Source of the DNA: Noviherbaspirillum galbum
GTDB taxonomy: Bacteria > Pseudomonadota > Gammaproteobacteria > Burkholderiales > Burkholderiaceae_D
DNA: 64,000 nt
NCBI RefSeq assembly: GCF_010974945.1
Contig: NZ_JAAIVB010000069.1
Span: 86,310 to 150,309 of the forward strand
Reading direction: 5' to 3'
Translations under genes and position numbers: made by a program
Part shown: positions 50,269 to 58,273 of the stretch, piece by piece
Numbering within the stretch: the first letter of the stretch is position 1
Layout: each line of letters begins with the position of its first letter
The notes under the pieces: model-generated
Seen by the model: the letters and a program-made list of their open reading frames with translations, nothing else
Databases searched by the model: none
What the model was told of the DNA's origin: nothing

Positions 50269-51396
50269 TCATTCCAGAACGGGCTTGCTTTCTCGTTCTG
50301 CATCGCCGACGCGCGAAGCCAAAATGGTGCGAAGCTTGGGCGAATATCTATCCATCGGCAGGTCGGCAGGGGGCGGTATCGGCGTTCGTGATACGTTACG
50401 CGCCGCCGACAAGGCCTTTTCACTATCCAGCCGTTTCTGGCGCTCTGCTGCAACGAGCACACCGAGGTCTTCCCTGAACTGGTTGTTCTCCACCGCTTCG
50501 ATAAGGTAGCGCGTGAACCTCAACGCACTCTTCGTAAAACCGCGGCTGGATCGGCGCTGTCCTTCAACCTCGTCGAGAACCTTTTGCCGATACTCAGGTT
50601 CACACGTTTTGATCTCTTCCCGAATCAGCGCAAGTTCCGCCTGCGACAGCGCCGGGAAGAAAAGCGTGTCCAGTTCTGCATTGAGGGCCGCTGCTTTGGA
50701 CTCGTTGGCACCAGCGTCACTGGCCGATTGTCCTGGTGAAGGGGGTACATCGCACTCATCAGGCGCCGCGCCCGATGTCTCGTCCCTGGGTTCCGATTTG
50801 TGGTGTACCGAAGGGCGATCCGGCTTTTCCTCTTTCCCGCTCGTGGCTTGGTGGTACTCCGCAAACATCGCAGAAACATCATCGTCCAACTGCGGCTCGT
50901 CATCCTCATCGCCGTCGCCGGCGGTCATGAGGTCGTAAAGAAACTCATCCACGAGCGCATGATTGCGATAGTAGGTCGTTACATTTGTGGCTCGATTGAC
51001 ATAGCAGGCGTAGTACTTCCCATTGAAAAGATCGCCGCTTTCTTTTGCCTTCTGCAACGAGCTCTTGTCAGTGTACCTGACGCCGATTTCCAGGAACAAC
51101 GTGCGCACACGGTGCTCCGACAAGCCGCCAAGTTCTTCCTGCCATGACTGGCCATTCTTGTAGAGCGCGTGCGATGCCTTGCTTTGAAACTTGTAGAATC
51201 CGTTGGGCTTTTTCTCGAACCAGTACTCGAGCTGGGTCATGAAGATCGCTAGCATGCCATCGCCCTTGAAGTGGGCGAGCAGCCGGTGAGGTGTATAAAA
51301 GCCGCGGCGGAAACTTGCCAGCAGGCCGTTCCTCATTGCCGACGGGGACCGCTTTCCCTTGAATTTTTGCGTGTCGTCGGCGGATGAAGTGGTCAT
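50269..51396 (-). CDS. Plasmid replication initiator protein
   Basis: 375 residues. The N-terminal 160 residues contain a winged-helix-like region (FMTQLEYWFEKKPNGFYKF, then WQEELGGLSEHRVRTLF) like phage and plasmid replication O/DnaD-type proteins. An acidic, low-complexity middle is followed by a basic helical C-terminus. The AT-rich iteron region with DnaA boxes lies directly upstream, which is the main support. The exact Rep family could not be assigned. Confidence 0.7.
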   Translation of the reverse strand: MTTSSADDTQKFKGKRSPSAMRNGLLASFRRGFYTPHRLLAHFKGDGMLAIFMTQLEYWFEKKPNGFYKFQSKASHALYKNGQSWQEELGGLSEHRVRTLFLEIGVRYTDKSSLQKAKESGDLFNGKYYACYVNRATNVTTYYRNHALVDEFLYDLMTAGDGDEDDEPQLDDDVSAMFAEYHQATSGKEEKPDRPSVHHKSEPRDETSGAAPDECDVPPSPGQSASDAGANESKAAALNAELDTLFFPALSQAELALIREEIKTCEPEYRQKVLDEVEGQRRSSRGFTKSALRFTRYLIEAVENNQFREDLGVLVAAERQKRLDSEKALSAARNVSRTPIPPPADLPMDRYSPKLRTILASRVGDAERESKPVLE

Positions 51397-51869
51397 TCCC
51401 AGTACCTTAGCCCCAGCAGATCGAAAGAGAAAATGGGGGGCACGGAAACTGAACTGGGATCAGCTGCCAAGGGTTCGCGGGCCCCGCCCCCCATGTGTTT
51501 GCGCATAGTGCGCGAACTCGTCAACGTACTTCGTGAAGCAAATATTGCCGCATGTCATAAGTCCTTGATGGCCGAAATATAACACCCGGTTCAGCTTTTG
51601 CAAAATTTTTTTTGCTAAACGGGAAATTTGACGGCCAGTTGCCGTTCAAAACGGCATTGAATTGAAAAATTTCAAAATCTTTGAAACTGTGCAGACCTTG
51701 CATGAGGTGCTGGTGGATGCGGTTTTGCGATTCGTCCTTCACCACGTGAGGCCGCCTTGCCGACTCCTGGCGTTGGGTCGGTGTTGTTCCGAATCTTAAC
51801 CACCACGACCACGGGGTTGGATGTGGTGCTGGTGGTAGTGGTTTATGGATGTATATGTTCGTTTATGTA
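51397..51869. other. AT-poor to AT-rich spacer between rep and the iterons
   Basis: No convincing gene. It includes a CCACCAC/GGTGCTGGTGG-rich stretch near 51800-51840. A minus ORF (51521-51745) has no ribosome site and poor codon use and was not kept. The rep promoter is likely here but cannot be pinned down. Confidence 0.4.
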
Positions 51870-52210
51870 TACGACCTTAACCTTTTTAAGGTCGACGAAC
51901 TTAAAGGTTTGAAGGTCGCGAGATTCAAATTTTGAAGGTGTCACATTGAAGTTTTGAAGGTGTCACCTTCAATTTTTAAAGGTGACACCTTAAAAATTTG
52001 AAGGTGGTTTAAAATCAATGGGTTAAATGAGTTATCCACAGAAATGACGTGGAGACGCGGTTCTGCACTCGTGCCCCGGGATACCACCTTAATATTTTTA
52101 AGGTGGTTTAAAATCATAGACTTATGTTATTTCGTTGCGATTAATGACACTTTTGCAAAAGGAGGGGTTGTTTGGCAGGAGTTTCCCTGCGCACGACTTT
52201 ATCCACAAGG
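51870..52210. other. Vegetative origin of replication (oriV) with iterons and two DnaA boxes
   Basis: An AT-rich stretch with many copies of an AAGGT core in both orientations. TTTTGAAGGTGTCAC occurs twice in tandem near 51934-51966. AAGGTGGTTTAAAATCA occurs exactly at 52001-52017 and 52100-52116. Inverted GGTGTCACC/GGTGACACC forms lie between. Two perfect DnaA boxes TTATCCACA are at 52032-52040 and 52199-52207 in the same orientation. Iterons plus DnaA boxes next to an initiator gene define a theta-type origin. Confidence 0.85.
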
Positions 52211-52521
52211 GAATATGGCGATTTCTGACGTTCCAGAACCTAATATTCACGTCGAATGTGATGTCGTTTTGCCATGAAAGGATCGCGGATTGACGGTGTG
52301 TTGCGGCCGCTTGACCCCACGTTGACTTAACCGGTCAGCGAAGATTAATCCTGCATTCGGCGCCCAAATGAGCACCCGGCACTCCCATTTCGTGAGGTAT
52401 ATTGCATCGGGGATCCGGATTTCTACCGATTGCGAACAAAATTTCATGTTTAGCGGGAAGGCGACTTCGCCAACTGACCTGCGGGCGGCGCGGCCGTCGC
52501 CAGGCGCGCTAATGAATGAGA
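52211..52521. other. Gap between oriV and the TnpB-like gene
   Basis: About 310 bp with no clear gene. A 66-codon minus ORF (52247-52447) is open but lacks a ribosome site. A GGCGA/TCGCC hairpin lies near 52462-52475. No IS end and no guide-like repeat was found. Confidence 0.4.
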
Positions 52522-52554
52522 AACGGGCCGATCCCTGCTGAGGGCCGACCCGTT
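52522..52554 (-). terminator. Long terminator-like hairpin after the TnpB-like gene
   Basis: Minus strand: 13-bp stem AACGGGTCGGCCC/GGATCGGCCCGTT including G-U pairs, loop TCAGCAG, then TCTCATTC. It lies about 45 bp after the stop, where omega-type guide RNAs of TnpB proteins often extend, so it may also be part of an RNA. Confidence 0.6.
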
Positions 52555-52597
52555 CCGATGCGATGAGCGCCTGTCGCCGTGGATCTCCCCGTGCTAC

Positions 52598-54160
52598 TCA
52601 GGCGGCATGGCGCGGGCGTATCTTGATCAAAAAATTCGTTGCGCTGTTCTCGTCCTGGTCCCAGGTCACGCCGCAACCGGCGCACTTGATCTCCAGCGTC
52701 GGCTTGCTCTCGTTGATGTGACCGCAGGCATGACAGGTGCAAGTCGTATAGGCCGCCGGATGCTCGGCCAAGGCAATGCGCTTGGCATGCGCCGCTTCCT
52801 TAAACAACCGGATCAGGATCGACAGGGCGGCGCGATGGCGATGCGTTCGCCGCTGGTGATCGATCCACGCGTCGCCGCCATGCACCAGCTGCAACGACTT
52901 CAGGTTGAGCTTTTCCATGGACAGCGTGTGATATTTCCGGCAACAATCGGCAACGACCTTGCGGTAGATGTCCAGCCGCTGCGCCAGTAATTTCTCACGC
53001 AGATGCGCCTGTTCCTCGACCAGGCTGCGCACGGACGCCACCCACTGCGCGATCGCCGGCGGCACGGGACGTTGCCCGGCCTGCAGCACTTTCAGGGCCA
53101 GCGACGCCGCGTGCGGACGTTCCCGGCTCAACATCGGTGCCAGCCATGCCGTCTCGCGGGTCAGCGCAAGTGACTTGAAGGTCTCGATGTGCGGGACAAG
53201 GGATGCGCTCAACTGGGTGTCGATGTCCTCCACATAGTCCGAGCGCAGCATCCAGTCAGCGGGAAGTTCGACATGCCTGCCCTCCCCTGCTTCGTCCACG
53301 ATGGTAGCCACGCGCATGCCCGATTCGGTCACGCGCCATCCCAGATCCATCCCGGCCGCCACCTTCTTTCCTGGCGGAGGCTCGACTCGCGTCGCCCCCG
53401 ACAGGACAAATTGCGCCTCGTATTTGCGCTGCGATCCGACGCGGCGGCATACCAGCCGCACCTGCCTGACCAGGGCACCCTCAGGCAACGGGCGGTGGTA
53501 AATAAGGGGAAATGTCGCAAACTGCTTGTCGGCGCGGCACCGGCCATTGGTGGCCACCGTAAGCTTAAGCTCGCGCCTGCGGCCCTCCCCGACGATTGCA
53601 ACCGTTGGGCATTTGCCGAACAGATGGAGGACTGGTACCGGCCGCTTAAACGTGACGTACAGCGATCCCTCGCCAGCAACCGCCCGGTATCCCAGCGGCA
53701 TCCGCTTCGACAGCGACCTGGCGCGCGCCTGGATGAATTCGCGCATCAGCGTTTCGTGGTTCGGCCACCAGAGAAAGGACGCCTTGATGTCCTGATTGGC
53801 CAGCTCGAAAAGCGTTTGGGAGTGTTGCTGGGACAGGGCTGCGATCGCCGGCGTGGCATCGATCAGCGCGCGCAGGCTGTCGTACTGCTCCTTGATCCTT
53901 TGCTTGCGCTCCTGCAGGTCCGGCACCTTGTCCTTGACCGCGATAGCCAGTGCCATGCGCTCTTGCGCCAGCTGCGCCTGTCCCGAGGCGACGTGCGGAA
54001 ATTCCTGTTTGAGGTGGGCCTCAAACGCTGTCTGCGTCGCCTGGTGCCGGTTGATGAGCCGGTTCCACAGGGCGTTGCGCTCATTGAGGTGGGCGTCGAC
54101 CAGCTCCGGCGTATCCGGCGCCAGCAAACCATAGACAAAAGTGATCTGGTGTTGAGCCAT
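52598..54160 (-). CDS. TnpB/Cas12-like RuvC protein without transposon context
   Basis: 520 residues, longer than TnpB (about 400). RuvC-I Asp272 (AAGMDLGWRV), RuvC-II Glu416 (LSMEKLNLKSL), a zinc ribbon (TCTCHACGH, CAGCG, about residues 474-496) and RuvC-III Asp501/Asp503 (WDQDENSATNFL) are all present, so the nuclease looks intact. The N-terminal 260 residues are divergent. There is no TnpA, no IS end and no CRISPR array nearby. The gene has an ATTATTTC-family promoter, like the transfer genes, and an HTH regulator upstream. The promoter puts transcription start at or next to the ATG, so the message may be leaderless. Confidence 0.88.
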   Translation of the reverse strand: MAQHQITFVYGLLAPDTPELVDAHLNERNALWNRLINRHQATQTAFEAHLKQEFPHVASGQAQLAQERMALAIAVKDKVPDLQERKQRIKEQYDSLRALIDATPAIAALSQQHSQTLFELANQDIKASFLWWPNHETLMREFIQARARSLSKRMPLGYRAVAGEGSLYVTFKRPVPVLHLFGKCPTVAIVGEGRRRELKLTVATNGRCRADKQFATFPLIYHRPLPEGALVRQVRLVCRRVGSQRKYEAQFVLSGATRVEPPPGKKVAAGMDLGWRVTESGMRVATIVDEAGEGRHVELPADWMLRSDYVEDIDTQLSASLVPHIETFKSLALTRETAWLAPMLSRERPHAASLALKVLQAGQRPVPPAIAQWVASVRSLVEEQAHLREKLLAQRLDIYRKVVADCCRKYHTLSMEKLNLKSLQLVHGGDAWIDHQRRTHRHRAALSILIRLFKEAAHAKRIALAEHPAAYTTCTCHACGHINESKPTLEIKCAGCGVTWDQDENSATNFLIKIRPRHAA

Positions 54161-54166
54161 CCACCC

Positions 54167-54199
54167 ATTGTCTGCAAAAACGCGATTTTGAAATAATGA
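54167..54199 (-). promoter_or_regulatory. ATTATTTC-family promoter of the TnpB/Cas12-like gene
   Basis: Leftward: CATTATTTCAA, 15 nt, GACAAT (54167-54172). The expected start point falls on the ATG at 54160. Confidence 0.62.
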
Positions 54200-54226
54200 T
54201 TTTCGATTTTGCGCGAAAAAATTGTC

Positions 54227-54595
54227 TCAGCCCTGCAGCAGACTCGACAGGACCGCCTTGCGGCGCTGCTCATCCAGCAGACGATACGCCCGTACCAGCG
54301 TCCATTCCTCGTCGGACAGTTCCGTCGAATGGGCATCGACCGTCACCGGACCGTGCCCGAAGCGCAGCCATGTGGGTGACACGTCCAGAAGCGCCGCCAG
54401 TACCTGGATCTTGTCCTGCGTCGGGATGGCCTCGCCACGCAACCATTTGCGGGTTGCTGCTTCCGTGACGTTGGTGCTGGCCGCGGCGCCATTGAACAAC
54501 TTTGCCAAAGCGCGCGGGCGCGCTGCGACGCCCTTGACGCCAAGCGCCAGCGTCAGCCGGGACGAGAACGCGCGGAACTCCGAAAAACTCGGCAC
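54227..54595 (-). CDS. HTH (XRE/CI-like) regulator
   Basis: 122 residues from a GTG at 54595 with a GAGG site. The ALAKLFNGAAASTNVTEAATRKWLRGEAIPTQDKIQVLAALL region is a phage-repressor-type helix-turn-helix with the WLRGE turn. The C-terminal 40 residues are helical. It is directly upstream of the TnpB-like gene on the same strand, with that gene's promoter between them, so it may control it. Confidence 0.8.
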   Translation of the reverse strand: MPSFSEFRAFSSRLTLALGVKGVAARPRALAKLFNGAAASTNVTEAATRKWLRGEAIPTQDKIQVLAALLDVSPTWLRFGHGPVTVDAHSTELSDEEWTLVRAYRLLDEQRRKAVLSSLLQG

Positions 54596-54618
54596 GCTAA
54601 CCTCAACGCTCAAGATCG

Positions 54619-54849
54619 TTAGGCAGGCTGCATGTCGCAGCTGAAGGACAAGTTTGGCGGCATGATCAGCGTCTTTCCTTCGATGATCACGCGGTCCACC
54701 GCGGCCGAGGTCACGCCACGGAACCAGTATCGCGCGCCGTTCCAGTCGATCCAGTCGGGAATGGCATAGGGCCCTGACGTCCCGATCTGGGGACCGAGCT
54801 CGTAGGGCAGTCCATGTATTGTCTTGCGCGGCAAGGAATTCCAAACCAT
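54619..54849 (-). CDS. Small unknown protein upstream of the HTH gene
   Basis: 76 residues from the ATG at 54849. It contains an IPDWIDWNGARYWFRGV segment reminiscent of phage Ig-like or small beta proteins; no assignment. It begins about 20 bp after a terminator and ends 23 bp before the HTH gene, so the two may be cotranscribed. Confidence 0.55.
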   Translation of the reverse strand: MVWNSLPRKTIHGLPYELGPQIGTSGPYAIPDWIDWNGARYWFRGVTSAAVDRVIIEGKTLIMPPNLSFSCDMQPA

Positions 54850-54869
54850 CGTTAGTCCAGTATCCAGGC

Positions 54870-54894
54870 AAAAAAAGCCCGCCGGGGAGCGGGC
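54870..54894 (-). terminator. Rho-independent terminator
   Basis: Minus strand: GCCCGC/GCGGGC stem and seven T. It isolates the HTH/TnpB-like unit from leftward transcription entering from 55 kb. Confidence 0.85.
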
Positions 54895-55583
54895 GAACTC
54901 CAACCCACAGGAGTGGTTAGAGGAGACATTTCCACGCTGGCAGATGCGCAGACGACGCGCCGTGTTGGTCCCGCAGCGTCGTTGCAGCCAAGGACCTGCC
55001 AACATGTGTGCGAATTATGCAGAGGAAGTTAAGTTCCAAACAATCCGCAATATCACGCAGTCCGATACCAACAGTATTCATCTTAAATCGGTCAACGCCC
55101 ATGACTGGTGCACTTTTTTCGCGAGAAGGTAAAAATCTTGAACCAAGAGTGTGATTTGTCCAACGCGTTTTTCATATTCAATCAAGTCGCATGGACAAAC
55201 GTCGAATGATCCTTCTAACTGACTTGCTTTGCGGCAAAGGTGGGAGTAACTTAGATTCATCGCTTGCACCGCCGCAGGCAACGGGCAACGGGGCCCGAGT
55301 TGTGTTCACCGTGCGCGCCTAATCGACGCACAGGTCTTTCTGATTCGTCTCCCTTACCGCCGTTGTCCTGCGCCTGTTTGCACGCCACAAACAATAATGC
55401 CGCAGCCTGGGAGATACGTGTGAACTTCAAGCCCGTCCTTGATGCGGCGCGCCCTGCCCGCCCCATTGCGCCCCATCGGCTGCAAATCGTCCTGATTACG
55501 TGATTTTCCTTGTTCGACATTCCCGCTGCCGAAAGGCGGCACAAGTCCAGAGCGCCCGACGCTCACCCACAAAGGAGATGACC
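54895..55583. other. Gap without a convincing gene
   Basis: About 690 bp. Two overlapping minus ORFs (55078-55260 and 54917-55102) in different frames look like pieces of a decayed small gene that ended at the terminator at 54870-54894; neither has a ribosome site. The plus strand upstream of 55584 should contain the promoter of the Cache operon, which I cannot place. Confidence 0.35.
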
Positions 55584-56048
55584 ATGAAACGTTGGATGAC
55601 AATGCTTGCAGCTGCTGCGATGTTTGCAACCGTGACCGGGTCGGCCCTGGCCTCGGACCGCGCCAGCGCGGACGATGCGGTGGCGATGGTGAAGAAGGCG
55701 GTTGCCGCCATCAAGGCCAACGGCAAAGACAAAGCCTTCGCCGACTTTGCCGATCCGGCCAACAAGGATTTCCATGACCGTGACCTGTACATCTACGTCT
55801 ACGACATGAACGGCGTCGCGGTCGCCCACGGCAACAATCCGAAGATGGTCGGCAAGAACCTCATGGACATGAAGGACAACGACGGCACGCCCATCATCAA
55901 GAGCTTCATCGATGTGGCCAACACCAAGGGCAAGGGTTGGGTAGACTACAAATGGCCCAACCCGGTGACCAAGGCGGTCGAGCGCAAGTCGGGTTACGTG
56001 GAAAAGGTGGACAACCTGGTCGTGGGCAGCGGCATCTATAAACCTTGA
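55584..56048 (+). CDS. Secreted single-Cache domain protein
   Basis: 154 residues; an AAAGGAG lies seven bases before the ATG at 55584. A signal peptide ends near ALAS. The rest is a single Cache domain (sCache_2 type: DRDLYIYVYDMNGVAVAHGNNPKMVGKNL, then GKGWVDYKW and KSGYVEKV). Such domains bind small ligands, usually outside the cell. Here it is a free periplasmic protein and may act as sensor for the REC and GAF proteins encoded downstream. Confidence 0.88.
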   Translation: MKRWMTMLAAAAMFATVTGSALASDRASADDAVAMVKKAVAAIKANGKDKAFADFADPANKDFHDRDLYIYVYDMNGVAVAHGNNPKMVGKNLMDMKDNDGTPIIKSFIDVANTKGKGWVDYKWPNPVTKAVERKSGYVEKVDNLVVGSGIYKP

Positions 56049-56081
56049 TGCAGGCAAACAGCCTGCGCTGCCGGAGAAAAG

Positions 56082-56459
56082 ATGGGCAAGAAGAAAGTTC
56101 TCGTGGTCGATGACAACTCGCTTCTGAGCGAGAGCCTGATCGACTTCCTGGACCTGAACAAGTTCGTTGGTATTGCCGCCTTCGACGGTAAGCAAGCGCT
56201 GGAGGTGCTGCATGTCACCCCGGACATTGGACTGATCCTGCTGGACATCCTGATGCCGGTAATGGATGGCATCCAGTTCATCGAGGCGCTGCGCACCGAG
56301 CTTCCCGATGTGTTTGCGAACACGCCAATCATCATGCTGTCGGCGATTGCCGAGCACATCACCATGCCTGACTGGGCGAAGGAAAAGGTTGGCAAGCCGG
56401 TCCGGTACCGGCAGCTGATGAAACTGGTAGAGCAACACTGCCTGGAGACGACTTCATGA
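56082..56459 (+). CDS. Stand-alone response regulator receiver domain
   Basis: 125 residues with the CheY-like residues: Asp10/Asp11 (VVDDN), phospho-acceptor Asp55 (LLDILMP), Ser near 86 (MLSA) and Lys near 104 (KVGKP). No output domain. It lies 33 bp after the Cache gene and overlaps the GAF gene by 4 bp. No histidine kinase is in the window. Confidence 0.92.
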   Translation: MGKKKVLVVDDNSLLSESLIDFLDLNKFVGIAAFDGKQALEVLHVTPDIGLILLDILMPVMDGIQFIEALRTELPDVFANTPIIMLSAIAEHITMPDWAKEKVGKPVRYRQLMKLVEQHCLETTS

Positions 56460-56995
56460 CCTTAGCGCCATTGACGCTCGATGACGCGGTGCATACCGCT
56501 GACCTTGTGATGCGGATCGATCGCCCGCTGAGCTGTTTGTCCCTGGACGCCATGCTGCCGGTGATTGCCGAACAGGCGCCAAACGGCTGGTCCGCGCTCC
56601 TGGAGGCAACCTGTCGCTCGGCCATGACCCTTCTGTCCTGTACCGCGGCCGGCGTCAGCGTTCTGGTGGATGAGGACACGCTTGTCAGCGAATGCGTGGT
56701 CGGCCGGGCAGTCTATGCGCAGGGATCGCGTTACCTGACCGATCAAACGCCATGTGGCTATGCGATGGCGGAGAACGCCATCCAGTTGTTTCGTTATCCA
56801 GCCCGCCGATTCGCCTGGATGCAACGGGAAACGACGTTCGTTCAGGAAGCGCTTGTGGTGCCAATCCATTTCGAGGACGCCGAAAAGGCGGACATGGCGA
56901 TCTGGGCGATGTCGGATGACAGGCAAAAGCAATTCGACCGGCAGGACGCCTATGTGCTGGCATCACTGGGCAAATTCATTTCTTTGTTGCGCTGA
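56456..56995 (+). CDS. GAF-like sensor protein
   Basis: 179 residues, ATGA-coupled to the receiver gene. The region from about 35 to 175 has the GAF layout (an early helix, GVSVLVDED, CGYAMAENAIQLF, QEALVVPIHFED, ADMAIWAMS). No catalytic domain. It forms the third part of a Cache-REC-GAF operon. Confidence 0.75.
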   Translation: MTLAPLTLDDAVHTADLVMRIDRPLSCLSLDAMLPVIAEQAPNGWSALLEATCRSAMTLLSCTAAGVSVLVDEDTLVSECVVGRAVYAQGSRYLTDQTPCGYAMAENAIQLFRYPARRFAWMQRETTFVQEALVVPIHFEDAEKADMAIWAMSDDRQKQFDRQDAYVLASLGKFISLLR

Positions 56996-57063
56996 CTTGT
57001 CGCCAAGCTGCGATATCAATGAGGCGCCGCAAGTGCGTCGCCCGCGCCCTGCTTTGAGCTCGT

Positions 57064-57834
57064 TCAAGTCCACCAGCGCGGTGTCTTGCTGCTGAAAAGA
57101 CGGCATCGGGGAACGGTGATGCCGCCCATCTGCAGGCCGGGCTGCGCAGTCGGATAAAAGCTGCTCGCCAAATCCAATACCGGGCCCCGGTTCGTGGTGC
57201 GGGCCTGCTTGAAGAACTTGTTGAAGACGGTGGACTCCCGCTCGATTCCGCCCTTCTGGAAATACACTTGTCCGCCCCGCTGCTCGGTATAGGCATCAAA
57301 GTGAACCTGGACGATTTGCGCACCCTCGACCCAGTAAAACACGCGCCCGAAATACGCCGCATGCAGCCATTTCTGCCACGCGGCCGGATTGAAGCGTTCA
57401 CCGTGCGAAGGTGGGTTCAGGGCGAGCCAGAGTACGAAGATGCCCAGACGGTCATAGGCACGGGTGCGCTCGGCGATCGCGATGTCGGACAGATTACTGC
57501 GCTGAACCTCGATGGCGACTTTCGCGCCGCGGATCTCGGCATAGACGTCGGCCACCACCGCGCCGAAGTCCTTTTCCAGTTCGAGGTTCTCCACGTGCGA
57601 AACGCCTGTGAGCGCATCAAAGATCGCCTGCTTGCACTGGCGGTGTTCCTCGGATTCTCCACGGCCCCACGCGCACTCCACGGCAGTCTTATGGGCAAAG
57701 TGGTGGACCTTCTTCTCGCCTTTCTTGGCGATGACTTCCTGCCCGCACCCTGGGCATGAAAATGGCCCATCAGTACGGAGAACGTCTCGCGCGAGAACCC
57801 GGCTCTCAGCACCGGTAAGGACAGCAGTCAGCAT
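57064..57834 (-). CDS. CoiA-like competence/nuclease-fold protein
   Basis: 256 residues. An N-terminal zinc motif (FSCPGCGQEVIAKKG, then HHFAH) and a nuclease-like core (VVADVYAEIRGAKVAIEVQRS, matching the D...ExQ pattern of PD-(D/E)XK enzymes) identify the CoiA family. CoiA acts in natural transformation downstream of DNA uptake; plasmid homologues are common and their role is unclear. Confidence 0.85.
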   Translation of the reverse strand: MLTAVLTGAESRVLARDVLRTDGPFSCPGCGQEVIAKKGEKKVHHFAHKTAVECAWGRGESEEHRQCKQAIFDALTGVSHVENLELEKDFGAVVADVYAEIRGAKVAIEVQRSNLSDIAIAERTRAYDRLGIFVLWLALNPPSHGERFNPAAWQKWLHAAYFGRVFYWVEGAQIVQVHFDAYTEQRGGQVYFQKGGIERESTVFNKFFKQARTTNRGPVLDLASSFYPTAQPGLQMGGITVPRCRLFSSKTPRWWT

Positions 57835-57861
57835 GTGAGCCGATTGGCGGGTCCGATCACG

Positions 57862-58041
57862 TTATTTTGCTGCCTTTTCGATGGCCAGCGCCATCCTTAC
57901 CAGACGTTCGACGACTTCCGCCTGGCTGGCGGCCCCCATGGACTCCTTCAGGTGATGAAGGCCTTGTCTCGTGCTCTTGCTCACCGCCACGTTGATGAAA
58001 CCGTCCGGGGTACTCGCAGGCATTGCGTTTTTTGGCTTCAT
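57862..58041 (-). CDS. Small ribbon-helix-helix-like protein
   Basis: 59 residues, with a TTGGAGAGAG site before the ATG at 58041. The INVAVSKSTRQGLHHLKESMG segment (one beta strand, then a helix) followed by EVVERLVRMAL fits a ribbon-helix-helix DNA-binding protein. It could be an antitoxin or a plasmid copy or partition regulator. It is too short for many gene finders. Confidence 0.65.
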   Translation of the reverse strand: MKPKNAMPASTPDGFINVAVSKSTRQGLHHLKESMGAASQAEVVERLVRMALAIEKAAK

Positions 58042-58059
58042 CGTCTCTCTCCAATGGCA

Positions 58060-58202
58060 TTATTTAGAAGCAGCGTTAGATGCGATGCGTGCTTCGCGCA
58101 CGCGCACGCAGTTGCCGCACATCCACCGGGAAGTCTTGCGCAAGACCAGCATCTTGCCGTCCTTTGCATCCCAGTCCCCATCATGATACGCGCTACCGGC
58201 GA
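58060..58202 (-). pseudogene. Small zinc-ribbon-like gene cut by the mobile element
   Basis: The reading frame YHDGDWDAKDGKMLVL...WMCGNCVRVRE runs leftward to a stop at 58060 and looks like a real small protein with a CxxC pair. Its N-terminal part disappears at the left end of the recombinase element near 58203; upstream codons come from element sequence. Confidence 0.5.
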
Positions 58203-58210
58203 GTAGAAGT

Positions 58211-58270
58211 GTATGGACACTCAACCACGAATGCACTAACGTATGGACATTGACGTCTTGAAAATGCACT
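58211..58270. repeat. Direct repeats upstream of the first recombinase gene
   Basis: GTATGGACA occurs at 58211-58219 and 58241-58249, and ATGCACT at 58231-58237 and 58264-58270, giving two spaced composite copies. They are likely recombinase-binding or operator sites. Confidence 0.6.
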
Positions 58271-58273
58271 CCT

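Noticed and set aside
52247..52447. 66-codon minus ORF downstream of oriV
   Set aside because: No ribosome site, no domain and no neighbour support.
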